This document shows, piece after piece, positions 18,929 through 31,021 of a DNA stretch of 64,000 bases. Positions within the stretch are counted from its first letter, which is position 1. Every line of letters begins with the position of its first letter. The stretch covers positions 372,001 through 436,000 of the forward strand of contig JAWHQI010000527.1 of NCBI GenBank assembly GCA_033032865.1. The letters are read 5' to 3'. Origin of the DNA: Dactylorhiza incarnata (lineage: Eukaryota; Streptophyta; Magnoliopsida; Asparagales; Orchidaceae). The position numbers were made by a program, and so were the translations under genes. The notes beneath the pieces are model-generated. The model made no database searches and was not told where the DNA came from. It saw only the letters and a list, made by a program, of their open reading frames with translations.

Positions 18929-20430
18929 TGCCTCCGACCTCCGTTGTTGCCCACCTCCGTCGCCTATCTCTATCTCCGCCTACCTCCGTCGCATCCTATC
19001 TCCTACCACCGACCCCTCCTACCTTCTACCATAGTCGCCTCTTACTCCACCGCCTCCTATCTCCCTCAATGCTTACCTCTGTCGCCTCCTATCTTTGTTG
19101 CCTCCTACCTTTGTCACTTCCGTTATCCATCTTCTCTTACCCATGCCTTCGTCTCCTCCTTACTCTGTCCTCTGCCGCATCTGGACCTGCCTCTGCCGCA
19201 TCCAGCTCTTGCCTCTGCCGCATCCTGCTCCTACCTTCATCGCCTCCTTCCCCCTTCACATCCTACCTCCTCCGCATCCTACTTCCTCCGCATGCTACCT
19301 CCACCGTGTCTACCTCCGACCTCCGTTGAATCCTACCTACTACCTATGTCGCCTCCTACCTACTACCTCCATTGCCTCCTACCTGCATCCTCCGTCGCCT
19401 CCCACCTGCTACCTTTGTTTCTTCCTTCTTCGTCGTATCCTACCTTTGTCTCCTCCTACTTGTGTCCTCTCTTATCTCCATTGCCTCCTACCTCCTACCT
19501 CCGTTGCCTCCACCTTCGTCGCCTCCTATCTACGTCGCCTCCTACCTTCGTTCTCCGTAGCCTCCTACCTTCGTTCTCTGTAGCCTCCTACCTATGCCGT
19601 ATCCTACCCACGGACTTCGTCTCCTCCGACCTCCGCCGCCTCTTACCTCCGACCTCTGCCGCATCCTACCTCTACCGCGTCCTACCTCTGCCGCATCCTA
19701 CCTTTGTTGCATCCTACCCGCATCTCATACCTTCATCGCCTCATACGTCTGCCTCCTCATACCTCCATCGCCCTACCTCTGCCGTCTCGTTTTATTTCGT
19801 CTACTTCTCTATTGCCCCAATCTCCATTTTCTCCCCTTTTGTAGTCTCCAATTCCATCCTCTCCTTCTCCGTCATCTCCTTCTCCGTCGTCTCCAACTCC
19901 ATACTCTCCTTTTTTGTCGTATCCTTCTCCTTTGTCCCCTATATGTTTTCTCATTGTTTGTCATTTAGAACTCCATGATATCCTTCACAGTCTCTTCTTC
20001 TCCATATACTCCTTCTCCCTCGTCTCATTCTCCGTAGTCTTAGAAGCTATCATACTCTTCTCCATCAACACTAACAACGCTATCTACTACTTCGCAGTCT
20101 CCTTTATCGTAACCTTCTTTGTTGACTCCCCTGCTGTCATACTCCACCCTGTCCTTCTCCATTTTGTAGTCTCCAATTCCATCCTCTCCTTCTCCGCCTT
20201 CTCTTTCTCTGTCCTCTCGAGCTCCATACTCTCCTTTTTCGTCGCATCCTTCTCCATCATGTCATTCTCCATCGTCTCCTTTTACGTTTTCACCTTCTAT
20301 GTTTTCTCATTGTTCGTCATTTACAACTTCATACTGTTTTTCAGTCACTTCTTCTCTATCGTCTCCTTCTCCCTCTATCGTACTCTCCTTTTTGTCTTTG
20401 TTAGCAATATCACGGTATCAAACATATAAC
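18929..20430. repeat. CT-rich low-complexity repeat array (right part)
   Basis: Plus-strand pyrimidine-rich array of CTCCGTCGCCTCCTACCT variants, passing near 19800 into CTCCAATTCCATCCTCTCCT and TATGTTTTCTCATTG blocks. These blocks also occur at 420-600 and twice more here (about 19850-19970 and 20160-20330). Open frames here are composition artefacts. The array continues what was cut at 1330. Confidence 0.8.
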
Positions 20431-20689
20431 ATTATCTTGGTAGATGTATTTCTCATTTTTCGTCTCAAGTAGCTTATGCTGATTCAATTTTTTTTGTATT
20501 GTAGGGCCCATTTTTATTTTTTAATACTATTTTGTAATATTGGAATTTTACAACCACTTATTCAATATGAGGTTGTCATGATAGCCATCTATTCAAAGTA
20601 GTCTGGTGCTATCATTAGTTTAATTTTGGAGCTTTAATTTGTTTTTTTTGTCGAAGCAATCTCCTCCTTATTCGTATTACGTGCCCTCT
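20431..20689. other. AT-rich spacer, nothing recognised
   Basis: Ordinary AT-rich sequence between the CT-rich array and the G-rich array. It has no open frame of note and no repeats. Confidence 0.5.
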
Positions 20690-23600
20690 GTTGAGGCCTC
20701 TTTTGTCACACCCGCCTTTGTCGCGCTCATCTCTGTCTCGCTCACCTCAGTCATACGGAGCATGGAACATGGAGCAATGAAACATAGGAGCATGCGACCA
20801 TGACAGCAGGGACCACAGACCATGGAGCACGAATGGTGGGTGAAGTTGGATGAGGATTCACGGAAGGTGGGTGCTGAACGTCGGTGGAGGATGGTTGGTA
20901 GGGGACGATGGAGGGGGGATGACATTGGAGAGGGGACGACGACGGAGAGGGGGGTGACGGGGGAAGGGGGACGACAGAGGGGGCAGGGGGACAACAGAGG
21001 TCGGCCTCTCCTTTTTCGTTACCTCCGTTGTTCCTTCTTTTGTTGCGCCCGCATTCGTTGCACCCTCCTTTTTCGCGCCCATCTCCGTCGCGCTCACCTC
21101 CGTTACTAGGATGGTGGGTGAAGAAGGATGAGGGTTCGCGCAAGTTGGGTGGTGAACAACGGAGGAGGATGGTAGATGGGCGACTACGAAGGGGGACGAC
21201 GGCAGAGTGGGGCGGGGGTGACGGCGGAAAGGGGATGACGGAGGGGGGCAGGGGGACGACAGAGGTCTTGCTCTCCTCTTTCTTTCCCACCCCAGTCGTT
21301 CCCGCCATTGTGCCATTTTTGTCGCGCTTGCCTTTATCGCGCCCATCTCCGTTGAGCTCACCTCAGTAACAAGGAGCAGTGAGCAGAGGTGTATTGGAGC
21401 ACGGAAGCAGTGTACCACGGGAGAAGGGAATCATAGGTGCAGGACCATGGACCACGAATTGTTGGTGAAGTGGGATGAGCCTCGTTCACGGAAGGTTGGT
21501 GTTGAACGTCGGTGGAGGATGGTGGGTAGCGGACAATGGAGGGGGGATGGCGTTGGAGTGGGGACTTCGACGGAGAGGGGGTGACGACGGAAGGGGGATG
21601 ACGGAGGGGGCATGGGGACAACAGAGGTTGGGCTCTCTTCTTTCATTCCACGGAGGGGTGTTGGTAGACGACAAAGGTCGGACTCCTCCTCTTTCGTTCC
21701 CTCCTCAGTCGTTCCCTCTGGTGTGCCCTCTTTCGTCGCGCCCGACATTGTCGCGCCCATCTCTGTCGCACTCACCCAAGGAGCAAGGGGCGAGGATAAT
21801 GTTGGAGAGGAGACGACGATGGAGAGGGGGGGGGGGGGGGGGGATTTGCAGCGGAAGTGGGACGACGAAGGAGTGGGGGAGTGGGGGGGGGGGGGTGCGG
21901 TGGAAGTGGAACGACGATGAAGTGGGGGAGGGGGTGCGGCGGAAGTGGAACGACGACGGAGTGGTGGGCTTGCGGCTTAAGTGGGACGATGACGGAGTGG
22001 GGGGCTTGCGGCTTAAGTGGGACGACGACGGAGTGGGGGGGCTTGCGGCGGAAGTGGGACGACGACGTAAAGGGGGGGCTTGCGGCGGAGGTGGGACAAA
22101 GACAGAGAGGGGGCTTACGTCGGAAGTGGGACGACGACGGAGAGGGGGGGCTTACGGAGGATGTGGGACGACGACGGAGGGGAGGCTTACAACGGAAGTG
22201 GGACGACAACGGAGGGGGGGGTTACGGCGGAAGTGGGACAATGACGGAGGGGTTGGGGGCTTCCGACGGAAGTGGGACGACGACAGAGAGGGGGGCTTAC
22301 GGCGGATGTGGGACGATAGAGGGGGCAGGGGGACGACAGAGGTTGGGACCTCCTTTTTCGTTCCCTCCTCAGTTGTGCCCTCTATTGCGTCATCTTTCAT
22401 TGCTCCTATCTTTGTCGCGCTCATCTCCGTCTCGGTCACCTCCGTCACAATGAGCAGGGAGCATGGACAATGAAACTGGTGAGCACGGCAGCAGAGGACC
22501 ATGGACCATTAATGGTGGGTGAAGTGGAATGAGGGTTCACGGAAAGTGGGAGCTGAACGTCGGTGGAGGATGGTGGGTAAGGGACGACGACGGAGAGGGG
22601 GGTGACGGAGGAAGGGGGGCGACGAAAGGGGCAAGGGGACAACAGAGGTCGGGCTCTCCTTTCTCGTTCCCTCCGTTGTGCCCTATGTTGTTCCCTCTTT
22701 CGTCGCGTCTGCCTTCGTTGCGCCCGCCTTTGTCGCGCCCATCTCCGTCGTGCTCACCTCCGTCATTAGGATGGTGGGTAAAGAAGGATGAGGGTTGTGA
22801 ACGACAGAGGAGGATGATGGGTGGGCGATGACGGAGTGGGGATAACATTGGAGAGGAGAAGACGACAGAGAGGGGCGGGGGTGACAGTGGAAGGGGGATG
22901 ACGGATTGGGGCAGGGGGACGACGGATTGGGGCAGGGGGATGACAACGGTCTTGCTCTCCTCTTTCGTTCCCTCCTCAGTCGTGCCCTCTGTTGTACCAT
23001 TTTTCGTCGCGCCTGCCTTTGTCGCGCCCATATCCGTTGAGCTCACCTCAGTAACAAGGAGTCGGGGAGCAGAGGAGCACGGGAGCAGTGGACCACGGGA
23101 GTAGGGAACCACAGGAGCAGGGACCACTGATGGTTGGTGAAGTGGGATGAGGGTTCACAAAAGGTGGGTGTTGAACGTCGGTGGAGGATGGTGGGTAGGG
23201 GACGATGGAGGGGGATGACGTTGAGGTGAGGACGATGACAGAGAGGCGGTGACGACGGAAGGGGGACGACGGAGGGGGTAGGGGGACAACATAAGTCGGG
23301 CTCTCTTTCGTTCCCTCCTCAGTCGTGCCCTCCGTTGTGCCATCTTTCGGCGCCCACATCTCCGTCGCAAGGAGTCCTTCTCAAGGAGCAAGGAGCTCCT
23401 CTTTCATTCCCTCCTCAGTCGTTCCCTCCGTTGTGCCCTCTTTCGTCGCACCCGCCTTTTTTGCGCCCATCTCCGTCGCAAGGGGCAAGGACTCCGTCCC
23501 AAGGAGCAAGGAGTTCGTCGTAAGGAGTCCGTCTCAAGGAGCAAGGACCAAGGACCAAGGAAGTGGGATGAGGTTTCACAGAAGGTGGGTGTTGAACGTT

Positions 23601-24740
23601 TGTGGAGGATGGTTGGTAGGGGACGAAGGAGGGGGATTGACGTTGGAGTGGGGACGACGACAGAGGGGGTGACGACGGAAGGGGGACGACGGAGGGGGCA
23701 GGGGGACAACGGAGGTCGGGCTCTTCTCTTTCGTTCCCTCCTCAGTAGTGCACTCCGTTGTGCCCTCTTTCGTCGCACCCGACATTTTTGTGCCCATCTC
23801 CGTCGCAAGTCACAAGGAGTCCGTCGCAAGGACCAAGGAAGTGTGATGAGGGTTCACGAAAAGTGGGCGGTGAACGACGGTGGAGGATGGTCGGTAGGGG
23901 ATAACGGAGGGGGGATGACGTTGGAGAGGGGACGACAACAGAGATGGCACGACGACGGAGAGGGGGGTGACGGAGGAAGGGGGTGATTGCGGAAGGGGGA
24001 CGATGGAAGGGGGCAGGGGACACCAGAGGTTGGGCTCTCCTCTTTCGTTTCTTCCTCAGTCGTGCCCTCCGTTGTGCCCTCTTTTGGCACGCCTGCTTTC
24101 GTTGCGCCTGCCTTTGTCGCGCTCACCTCCGTCACTAGAATGGTGGGTGAAGAGGGATGAGGGTTCACAAAAGGTGGGTGGTGGACGATGGAGGATGGTG
24201 GGTGGGGGGTGATGGATGGGGGATAACGTTAGAGAGGGGACGACAATGGAGGAGTGGGGTGGCTGACGTTGAAAGTGGCACTACGGAGGGGGGCAGGGGG
24301 ACGACAGATGTCGGGTTCTCCTCTTTCGTTCCCGCCTTTGTAGCACCCATCTCTGTCACGCTCGCCTCAGTCACAAGGAGCAGAGAGCGGGGAGCAGGTG
24401 AGCACGGGACCAGGGGACCTTGAGAATAGGAACCACGGATCACATATGGTGGGTGAAGTGGGATGAGGGTTCACGGATGGTGGGTGCTGAACTTCCGTGG
24501 AGGTTGGTGGGTAGGGGACGACAGAGGTGGGATGACGTTGGAGAGGGGACAATGACAGAGAGGGGGTGACGGTGGAAAGGGGACGACAGAGGGGGCAGGG
24601 GGACAACAGAGGTCGGGCTCTCCTTTTTCATTTTCTCATCAGTGCCCTCTGTTATGCCATCTTTTGTCGTGCCTTCCTTCATTGCGCCTGCCTTTGATGC
24701 GCGCATCTCCGTCGCGCTCACCTCCGTCAGAGGCGACATC
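20690..24740. repeat. G-rich tandem array, about ten irregular units of roughly 250-420 bp
   Basis: A typical unit reads: TTCGTTCCCTCCTCAGTCG, CTTTCGTCGCGCCCGCC, CATCTCCGTCGC, a GATGGTGGGTGAAG word, a TGAACGTCGGTGGAGG word, then long GGGGACGACGGAGGGGG runs and ACAACAGAGGTCGGGCTCTC. The word GGAGGATGGT or a close variant marks units near 20886, 21163, 21513, 22563, 22810, 23184, 23604, 23881, 24188 and 24500. Both strands show long chance frames without conserved features. The many runs of four or more G could form G-quadruplexes. I see no gene. Confidence 0.85.
21845..22330. repeat. Minisatellite of about 35-45 bp inside the G-rich array
   Basis: Roughly a dozen copies of GGAAGTGGGACGACGACGG followed by AGxGGGGGGCTTGCGGC or the TTACGGC variant. 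This is a local expansion of the GTGGGACGACGACGGAG word of the larger unit. It is preceded by homopolymer runs of 18 G (21826-21843) and 13 G (21883-21895). Confidence 0.85.
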
Positions 24741-25070
24741 CGAGTCAGTTGAGGCGGCGTCCGAGTCGGCGGAGGCAGCATTCAAGTCAACGCAGACTGT
24801 GCCCGAGTCGGCGGAGGCAACATTCGAGGCATCAATGGAGGCATTTGAGACCACAGAGGAGGCGTCCGAGGTGGTGGACTTTTGAGGTTCTTGCTTATGC
24901 CTTATGACTAAAGGCTTTTGTGATTAACGAATAGCGATTAGAGATTATGCATCAATGATGTCTGAGGCTGTCGAAGTGTCTGAGGTGGTGGCAATGGAGG
25001 CAGATGCAACGACATTCAAGACAGCGAAGCTCACATTTGAGGCTCCTTAGGTGTCCAAGGTGGCGGAAGC
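24741..25070. repeat. GGCGGAGGC-type degenerate repeats (left of Tork insertion)
   Basis: Variants of GAGGCGGCGTCCGAGTCGG and GAGGCATTTGAG recur and carry on at 31022-31480 beyond the Tork insertion (GGCGGAGGCGCTGTCCGAAG). The two parts were contiguous before the insertion at GAAGC. A short open frame here is compositional. Confidence 0.65.
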
Positions 25071-25963
25071 TGTTAAAAATTTAGAGGTAGGATCGAAGAA
25101 TAATGCAGCGGAATACTTCAATACCAATTCTCAAGCAAGACAACCAATGACAATGAGAAGACAAGATAATGCACTTGTATTGACTATCTCTTTACAATGC
25201 GAGACATACATGGCGAGACATGTTTTATAAGAAACACAGAGAAGAGCAAAAACAAAACAGAAACTAAGCATCCAACAGGCTGAATATCAGTGACCGCCCA
25301 GACCGCTTGAATAGCAAGACTGCACGACAAATCCCTGAGACCGCGCGAATAGAATAGGATGATGACCTGCAAACTGCCAAACCGCCACCTCAGACCGCAC
25401 GCGCTGCTGACTTATTCAACTGCTGAGAAGAACATCATGTTCGCACTTCTTGATTGCCTGATCGCGAGATCACCTGACCACAGAAATCTCCCGCGAACAG
25501 AAGAGAAGAAACTGCACGCTGCCGCCTGATCGCCTAACCGCTGAGTTCGCCTGATCGTCGAGTTCGCTGCGAACAGCAAAATAACTAACACAGCCACTCC
25601 AGACTACTGTCACCTGAGAGAGACCGACCAAAGTCAGACCGCAAAATAGACCGCCTGAGCTGTAGTTCAACAGTTCCCCTCCTTTGCTACGTGTTCATAC
25701 TACTGAAAAACTAGGCCCTGCCCCTCTATTTATAGCCAGACGGATGGATGTCGTCACCGCCCCAAAAGGATACAGACACCTGCCTTATTAAAACGCACGG
25801 TCATCAAACAACTGACCACCTGGTCACTATAAGAACCAAACTACTTGAGCACACCTGGCTGACCGCAGCTGGCCGCCAGAGCGAGCCCGCGCAGACCGCG
25901 CGGTCCCTACCGTCTCCAAAACTTCAGACCGCCAGACTCCACTTCCACTTCAATATTTCAACA
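25071..25963 (-). repeat. Tork 3' LTR
   Basis: 893 bp, TG..CA ends on both strands. Contains the TATA box CTATAAATAG on the minus strand at 25726-25735 and the palindromic word GCAGACCGCGCGGTCC at 25891-25906. Partner of 30114-31016. Confidence 0.92.
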
Positions 25964-26575
25964 CTTCCCCTTGAAGTGGGTTGTGGAAGTCAGCCCAAGT
26001 AAACTCCGCAACCGACAAAATGGTCCCTTTGACAATGGCTTTGTAAAGATGTTAGCGACATTATACTTGCTCTGCACATGCTCAACCATCAGAGATCTCT
26101 CCAACACCTTCTCACGAATGAAATGATGATGAATCTTTATGTGCTTTGTCCGTGTGTGACAAACTGGATTGTTCACCAGTTTAAGGGCACTCTCATTGTC
26201 ATCACGAAGCAGAGTAGGACCTCACACCTCCCCATGAATGTCCTCCACTAGCCTCCTAAGCCAGATGGCTTCCTGAGCTGCCAAAGCCGAAGATTTGTAT
26301 TCCGCTTTCGTAGTGGAGACAAACACCGAATCTTGCTTCTTACTGCACCACGAGATAGCTGTAGAGCCCGTCATAAAGACATCCAGAAGTCGACTTCCGA
26401 TCATCTGAATCTCCTCCAAAATCAGCATTCGTATATCCATGCAGGTTGAATCCTGTGTCCCTCCCATAAAAGAGACCCAAACCAGAGGTGGACTTTACGT
26501 ACTTCAAAATACTCATAGCTGCCATCAGATGAGGTTTCCGCGGCCCCGCCATATATCGACTCACTCGTCCCACAT
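25964..26575 (-). pseudogene. Tork RNase H region
   Basis: Minus-strand fragments in shifting frames: GYTNADFGGDSDDRKSTSGC (normally TDADWAGD-like), SWCSKKQDSVFVSTTKAEYK with AAQEAIWLRRLVEDIHGEV, and NNPVCHTRTKHIKIHHHFIR with NVANIFTKPLSKGPF near the end, matching the copia RNase H and C-terminus. At least three frame changes or stops. RNase H would degrade the RNA template during cDNA synthesis. Confidence 0.85.
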
Positions 26576-28014
26576 CATAAGTAATATTCTGCCTCATGAT
26601 CGTCAAATATATAAGACTTCCAACTAAAGCCCGGAACACCAAATGATAGAAAGAACCTTCCCCTCATCTCGTCGAAGATGCATGCCAACCTCCAGTGGAG
26701 TAGAGATGCTCTTCCCTCACCCATGCCGAATCTCTTCACGATCCGATCTGCATAGCCCTTCTGGGAAACGAGCACACCGCTCTCTTTCCTCTCTACCTCG
26801 AGTCCAAGGAAATGGTGGAGCTCACCCAGATCCTTCATCTCGAATCTAATAGCTAGCTCAGCCCAGAGCCTAGCTACCTCCATCTGAGAATTCCCCGTGA
26901 CGAACATGTCGTCAACATATAACAGCACCAAGACCCGAAGCTCCCCCGACTTCTTCACGAACAAGCTCGAATCAGAATCAGAAGCAAAGAATCCGCAGAA
27001 CTGAAGGTATTCTGCGATCTTCCCATACTACGCCTGAGGCGCCTGCTTCAAGCCATAAAAAGCCTTCTTGAGCTTGCAAACATGTCTTGGATGATCTTCA
27101 GAAACATAACCAGGTGGCTGAACCATGAAGATATCCTTGTCAATCTCGCCGTAAAGGAAAACATTCTTCACGTCAAGTTGCCAAATCTTCCACCCTCGGC
27201 AAGCTACCAATGCAATCACCATTCAAACTGAAGTCATCCTGGCAACAGGGCTAAACGTTTCTTCATAGTCTTCCACATACTTCTGAGAGAACCCTCGAGC
27301 TACAAGGCGAGCCTTGTACCGCTCGACGCTATCGCCAGCCTTCTTCTTTAGCTTGTAAACCCACTTGCATGTCACATGAGTAACACCCTCAACCTTGGGC
27401 ACAAGATCCCAAGTCTCATTCTTCCTGAGGGCAGCCATCTCTTCATCCATGACATCATCCCACTCTTTGACTCCAGTGGCATTCTCAAAGCACGGTGGCT
27501 CTCGCTCATCCAGAGGACCTGCGAAGAAACATGAGACAAAGCTCACCAAGTTCCCGCATGTATACCGATCTGGTGGAATGATAGTCCTCTTGGACCTCCG
27601 CAGGGCTTTACCCTGATCCACCTCTTCTGCTACCTCTTCTGGACTTGCTCTCCTTTCAGGCACTCTTGGATCATCGCTCCACCTGCTTCCAGAACCAGAA
27701 GCACCTGACCTAGAGCTAGAAGCAACTGGAGCACCTGGAGACACATGCAACTCTACCAGAACTTCCTTAGCAGATTCTCCTTGTCCTCCATCTGACCTGC
27801 TCTCTTGTAGCTCCACAGATGATCTACCCAGGTACGACGTCAGCTCATTAAATACCACATCACTTGAGACCACAGCTCTCTGTGTCTCGGGATCCATACA
27901 TCTCCAGCCCTTCTTCCGGTCATCATAACCAACGAACACTAGCTTCTTTTCTTTTGCATCTAGCTTCGTTTTAAGAGCATCAGGGACATGCACGTAGCAG
28001 GTAGATCCGAACAC
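26576..28014 (-). pseudogene. Tork reverse transcriptase
   Basis: The frame starts just after an in-frame stop at 28015-28017 (FGSTCYVHVPDALKTKLD, end of integrase), has a Ser/Pro/Glu-rich linker, then RT motifs: ALRKNETWDLVPKVEGVTHV, CKWVYKLKKKAG, RLVARGFSQKYVEDYEETFS, then LDVKNVFLYGEIDKDIFMVQ and KLKKAFYGLKQAPQA, and finally the catalytic VLLYVDDMFVTGN. In-frame stops lie near 27223 and 27028. Each stop is one transition away from the codon usual in this family, consistent with decay at methylated cytosines. Confidence 0.9.
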
Positions 28015-28668
28015 TCAAAGGTGTTCCACAATATGCTTCACCTTGAACATCAACTCATAAGGGGTTTTCATGTTGATCGGACTGAGAGGCATCCGATTGA
28101 TGACATATGTTGCACAAGACATTCCCTCTTCCCAGAAGGACTTTGTAATGCTCTCGGCATGAAGCCAACACTTGCAGGTCTCCGTCAGATGACAGATCTT
28201 CCGCTCTACAACTCCGTTCTGTTGTGGAGTGTGAGCACAAGAGAGTTCCCTTCGGATTTCATGCTTCCTGCAGAAGTTAGAGAAGACATTTGAGGTAAAC
28301 TCCCCTCCATTGTCAGCTCTCAACTTCTTGATCCACAGACCGAGCTGACCTTCCACGAGCTCCTTGAACTCCACAAACTTCCCAAATGCCTTCGACTTCT
28401 CCTTCAGAAAATATACCCAAGTATATCTGGTGAAGTCATCAACCAAGACCAGCAAATATCTGCTACCTCCAAGACTTGTAGTTGCGGTGGGTCCAAACAG
28501 ATCACCATGAATACACTCTAATGTTGCCTTGCATCTGCTTTGTGACTTGTCAAATGGAAAATGATGAGCCTTACCATATTGACACCCTGCACAAACGTGA
28601 CCATCACCTAAGGATGATAGACTAGACAAGTCATTCACCAGGCCTTTATTCGCCATAACCTTCAGCAT
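28015..28668 (-). pseudogene. Tork integrase core
   Basis: 217 codons. The zinc-finger end is CAGCQYGKAHHFPF. The catalytic D,D(35)E residues lie in LVLVDDFTRYTWVYF, RADNGGEFTSNVF and TPQQNGVVERK; the last part covers SFWEEGMSCATYVINRMPLS. It ends at a stop (28015-28017) in the same frame as the next segment. Integrase joins cDNA ends to the host genome. Confidence 0.9.
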
Positions 28669-28812
28669 ATACCAACATGTCGAAGTCCATCGTGTCAGAT
28701 AGCAGCGCTGTCATTCGTCCTCATTTAATCAACATAGGAGTTTGTTGATAGCACAAACAAGTCCTTCACTCGTCTCCCAATAAGAGTGACGTCGGCCTTC
28801 AGCTGACACATT

Positions 28813-29240
28813 CTAAAGAAACTTCACTTCTGTTGGATCAAACAGAACGTGATAGCCAGCATCAACAGTATTGGTCACGGAGAAGAGGTTCTTCTTCATA
28901 CCTGACACATGATAGACACTCTTCAATGTGAGTGGACCTCTATCACCGCTCAAAGAAACGACACTCTCCTTCTCAACTGCATGAATAGTATCATCAACAG
29001 TAATGATAGCATCATTACCTGAGTATGCCTGCAAAGATGAGAACTTTGGCTCATCCCTGGTGAGGTGATGACCACACCCTGAGTCCACAATCCAATCGTC
29101 TTGATAGTTGATGGACGTCATAGCCCGAACACAAGTACCCGTCATGAATGCTCCATCATTACCTTCAGCATTGGAATCCACCTCTCCTTTTCCTGCAGCA
29201 TGCCCTGGCTGAAGATTGACTCTGCAATCTCTCTTGAAAA
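28813..29240 (-). pseudogene. Tork protease region
   Basis: Aspartic protease motif DDWIVDSGCGHHLTRDEPKF followed by the copia pre-protease/GAG-pre sequence (KSVYHVSGMKKNLFSVTN, then GYHVLFDPTEVKFL). In copia the usual triad is DSG, present here. Continues downstream (28669-28812) in a broken frame. Confidence 0.85.
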
Positions 29241-30066
29241 TGACCAAGCTGGTTGCACCTATAGCATCTTGGCCCTTTCTTCTTCTTCCCATCTCGCTTC
29301 GGAGCATTGCTCCTCTCCTGCTGATATGAAGTTGAAGGTCCATCGCTAACAGATGACTTCTTCTTCTTTTCCCATCTCTTCTTCTTGCCAGAATAGAGAA
29401 TCTCACTCTCTCCCCCAGAGACAGATATCCCAGCCATCTGCTTTGCCAAGCTTTCCTGCGAAGCAAGTCGGTTCTCCAGCTCTAGCAAAGATGGCTGATT
29501 GGCCCAGCCTTTTACAGAAGTAACAAAGGCCACATACTCCCTTCGCAAGCCGCTGATTATGTGGCTCTTCAGCCTTGATTCTGAGATAGGCTCTTCCGGG
29601 TCCAAAGCAGATATCTCAGCACATAGGTTCTTCATCTTCAGAAAAAGGATGAAATAGACAAGTCTCCTTGAGTTGCTTTCGCCAACTCATTTTCAAGAAA
29701 TTGTAGCCTCGCTACATTGTTCTTGTTGAACAAGTCATCCAAGGCTGTCCAAATCTTAGCAGCAGACCGCCATCCAATGATGTGGTCAAAGAGCTCAGGA
29801 ATGATAGCTCGCTTGAGAGTAAACTCGTCCTTAGCATTTGTTTTCTTCCAAGCCTTCACAAACTCTGCATTCCCTTCAGCAGGAACAACTGCTTGTCTCG
29901 CTTCTCCTCTGACTACCTCCCACATGTCCTCTCCAAGAAGATAACTCTCCATGCAAGACTTCCACTTCTTAAAGTTAATTTGCGTAAGGAGCTCAATATC
30001 AAGACCTCTTGCGTATCCTCCTTCCATTGCTATCCCACTGGTTGACAATAACTTGCAGAACCCCAA
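29165..30066 (-). pseudogene. Tork gag
   Basis: The first frame (30066-29638) has the capsid-type start GLDIELLTQINFKKWKSCME and YLLGEDMWEVV, then LDDLFNKNNVARLQFLENEL. The second frame (29635-29165) continues LRREYVAFVTSVKGWANQPS, a Lys-rich stretch and the zinc knuckle CYRCNQLGHFQE, where the last Cys is lost by a frame change. A one-step frame shift lies near 29636 and another near 29220. Confidence 0.88.
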
Positions 30067-30101
30067 GCAAAATACGGTGGCTGATCACTGCTCGGAACCT
30101 A

Positions 30102-30113
30102 GCTCTGATACCA
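30102..30113 (-). other. Tork primer binding site
   Basis: TGGTATCAGAGC on the minus strand abuts the 5' LTR. It is complementary to the 3' end of initiator methionine tRNA, the standard primer of plant copia elements. Confidence 0.85.
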
Positions 30114-31016
30114 TGTTAAAAATTTAGAGGTAGGATCGAAGAATAATGCAACGAAATACTTCAATACCCATTCTCAAGCAAGGCAACCAATGGCAATGGG
30201 AAGACAAGATAATGCATTTGTATTGACTATCTCATTACAATGCAAGACATACATGGTGAGACATGATTTATAAGAAACACAGAGAAGAGAAAAACAAAAC
30301 AGAAACCAAGCATCCAACGGACTGAATATCAGTGACCGCCCAGACCGCTTGAACAACAAGACCGCATGGCAAATCCCTGAGACCGCGCGAATAGAACAGG
30401 ATGATGACCTGCAAACTGCCAGACCGCTACCTCAGACCGCACGAGCTGCTGACTTATTCAACTGTTGAGAAGAATAGCCGGTTCGCACTTCTTGATAGCC
30501 TGCCGCGAGGTTGCCTGACCACAGAAATCTTTCGCGAACAGAAGAGAAGAAACTACACTGTCGCATGATCGTAATTCCTGATCGCCTAACTGCTGAGGTC
30601 TCCTGATCGCCGAGTTCGCTGCGAACAACCAAAGAACTAACACAGCCACTCCAGACTACTGTCACCTGAAAAAGACCGACCAAAGTCAGACTGCAAAACA
30701 GAGACCGTCTGAGCTGTAGTTCAACAGTTCCGCTCCTTTGCTACTGTTCATAATACTGAAAAACTAGGCCCTGCACCTCTATTTATAGGCAGATGGATGG
30801 ATGTCGTCACCGCCCCTAAAGTATATAGACACCTGCCTTATTAGGACGCGTGGTCATCAAACAACAGACCGTCCGATCACTATAAGAACCAAACTACTTG
30901 AGCACACCTGGCTGACCACAGTTGGCCTCCAGAGCGAGCCCGCGCAGACCGCGCGATCTCTTTGGTCTCCAAATCTTCAGACCGCCATACTCCACTTCCA
31001 CTTCAAAATTTCAACA
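30114..31016 (-). repeat. Tork 5' LTR
   Basis: 903 bp. TATA box CTATAAATAG on the minus strand at 30779-30788. Contains the word CAGACCGCGCGATCT at 30945-30959, a mutated version of the palindrome in the partner LTR. Confidence 0.92.
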
Positions 31017-31021
31017 GAAGC

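Larger units (their letters stand above)
25071..31016 (-). mobile_element. Ty1/copia retrotransposon, Tork-like, complete but decayed
   Basis: 5.9 kb on the minus strand with LTRs 25071-25963 and 30114-31016 (TGTTAAAAATTTAGAGG to TTCAACA on the plus strand). Flanking duplication GAAGC at 25066-25070 and 31017-31021. The primer site TGGTATCAGAGC (initiator-Met tRNA) is next to the 5' LTR at 30102-30113. Domain order gag-PR-IN-RT-RNase H is that of copia. The IN and RT sequence style (CAHTPQQNGVVERK, YVDDMFVTGN) fits the Tork/Tnt1 lineage. Several frameshifts and stops make it inactive. LTRs show visible divergence including length (893 and 903 bp), so it is not recent. Confidence 0.92.

Noticed and set aside
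18901..20429. Open frames up to 344 codons on the plus strand
   Set aside because: Same low-complexity array as at 1-1330; overlapping frames all stay open because the repeats lack stops.
20677..24885. Many open frames on both strands, up to 332 codons
   Set aside because: They lie in the tandem G-rich array and repeat with it. No conserved domain, and frames on both strands are equally open.
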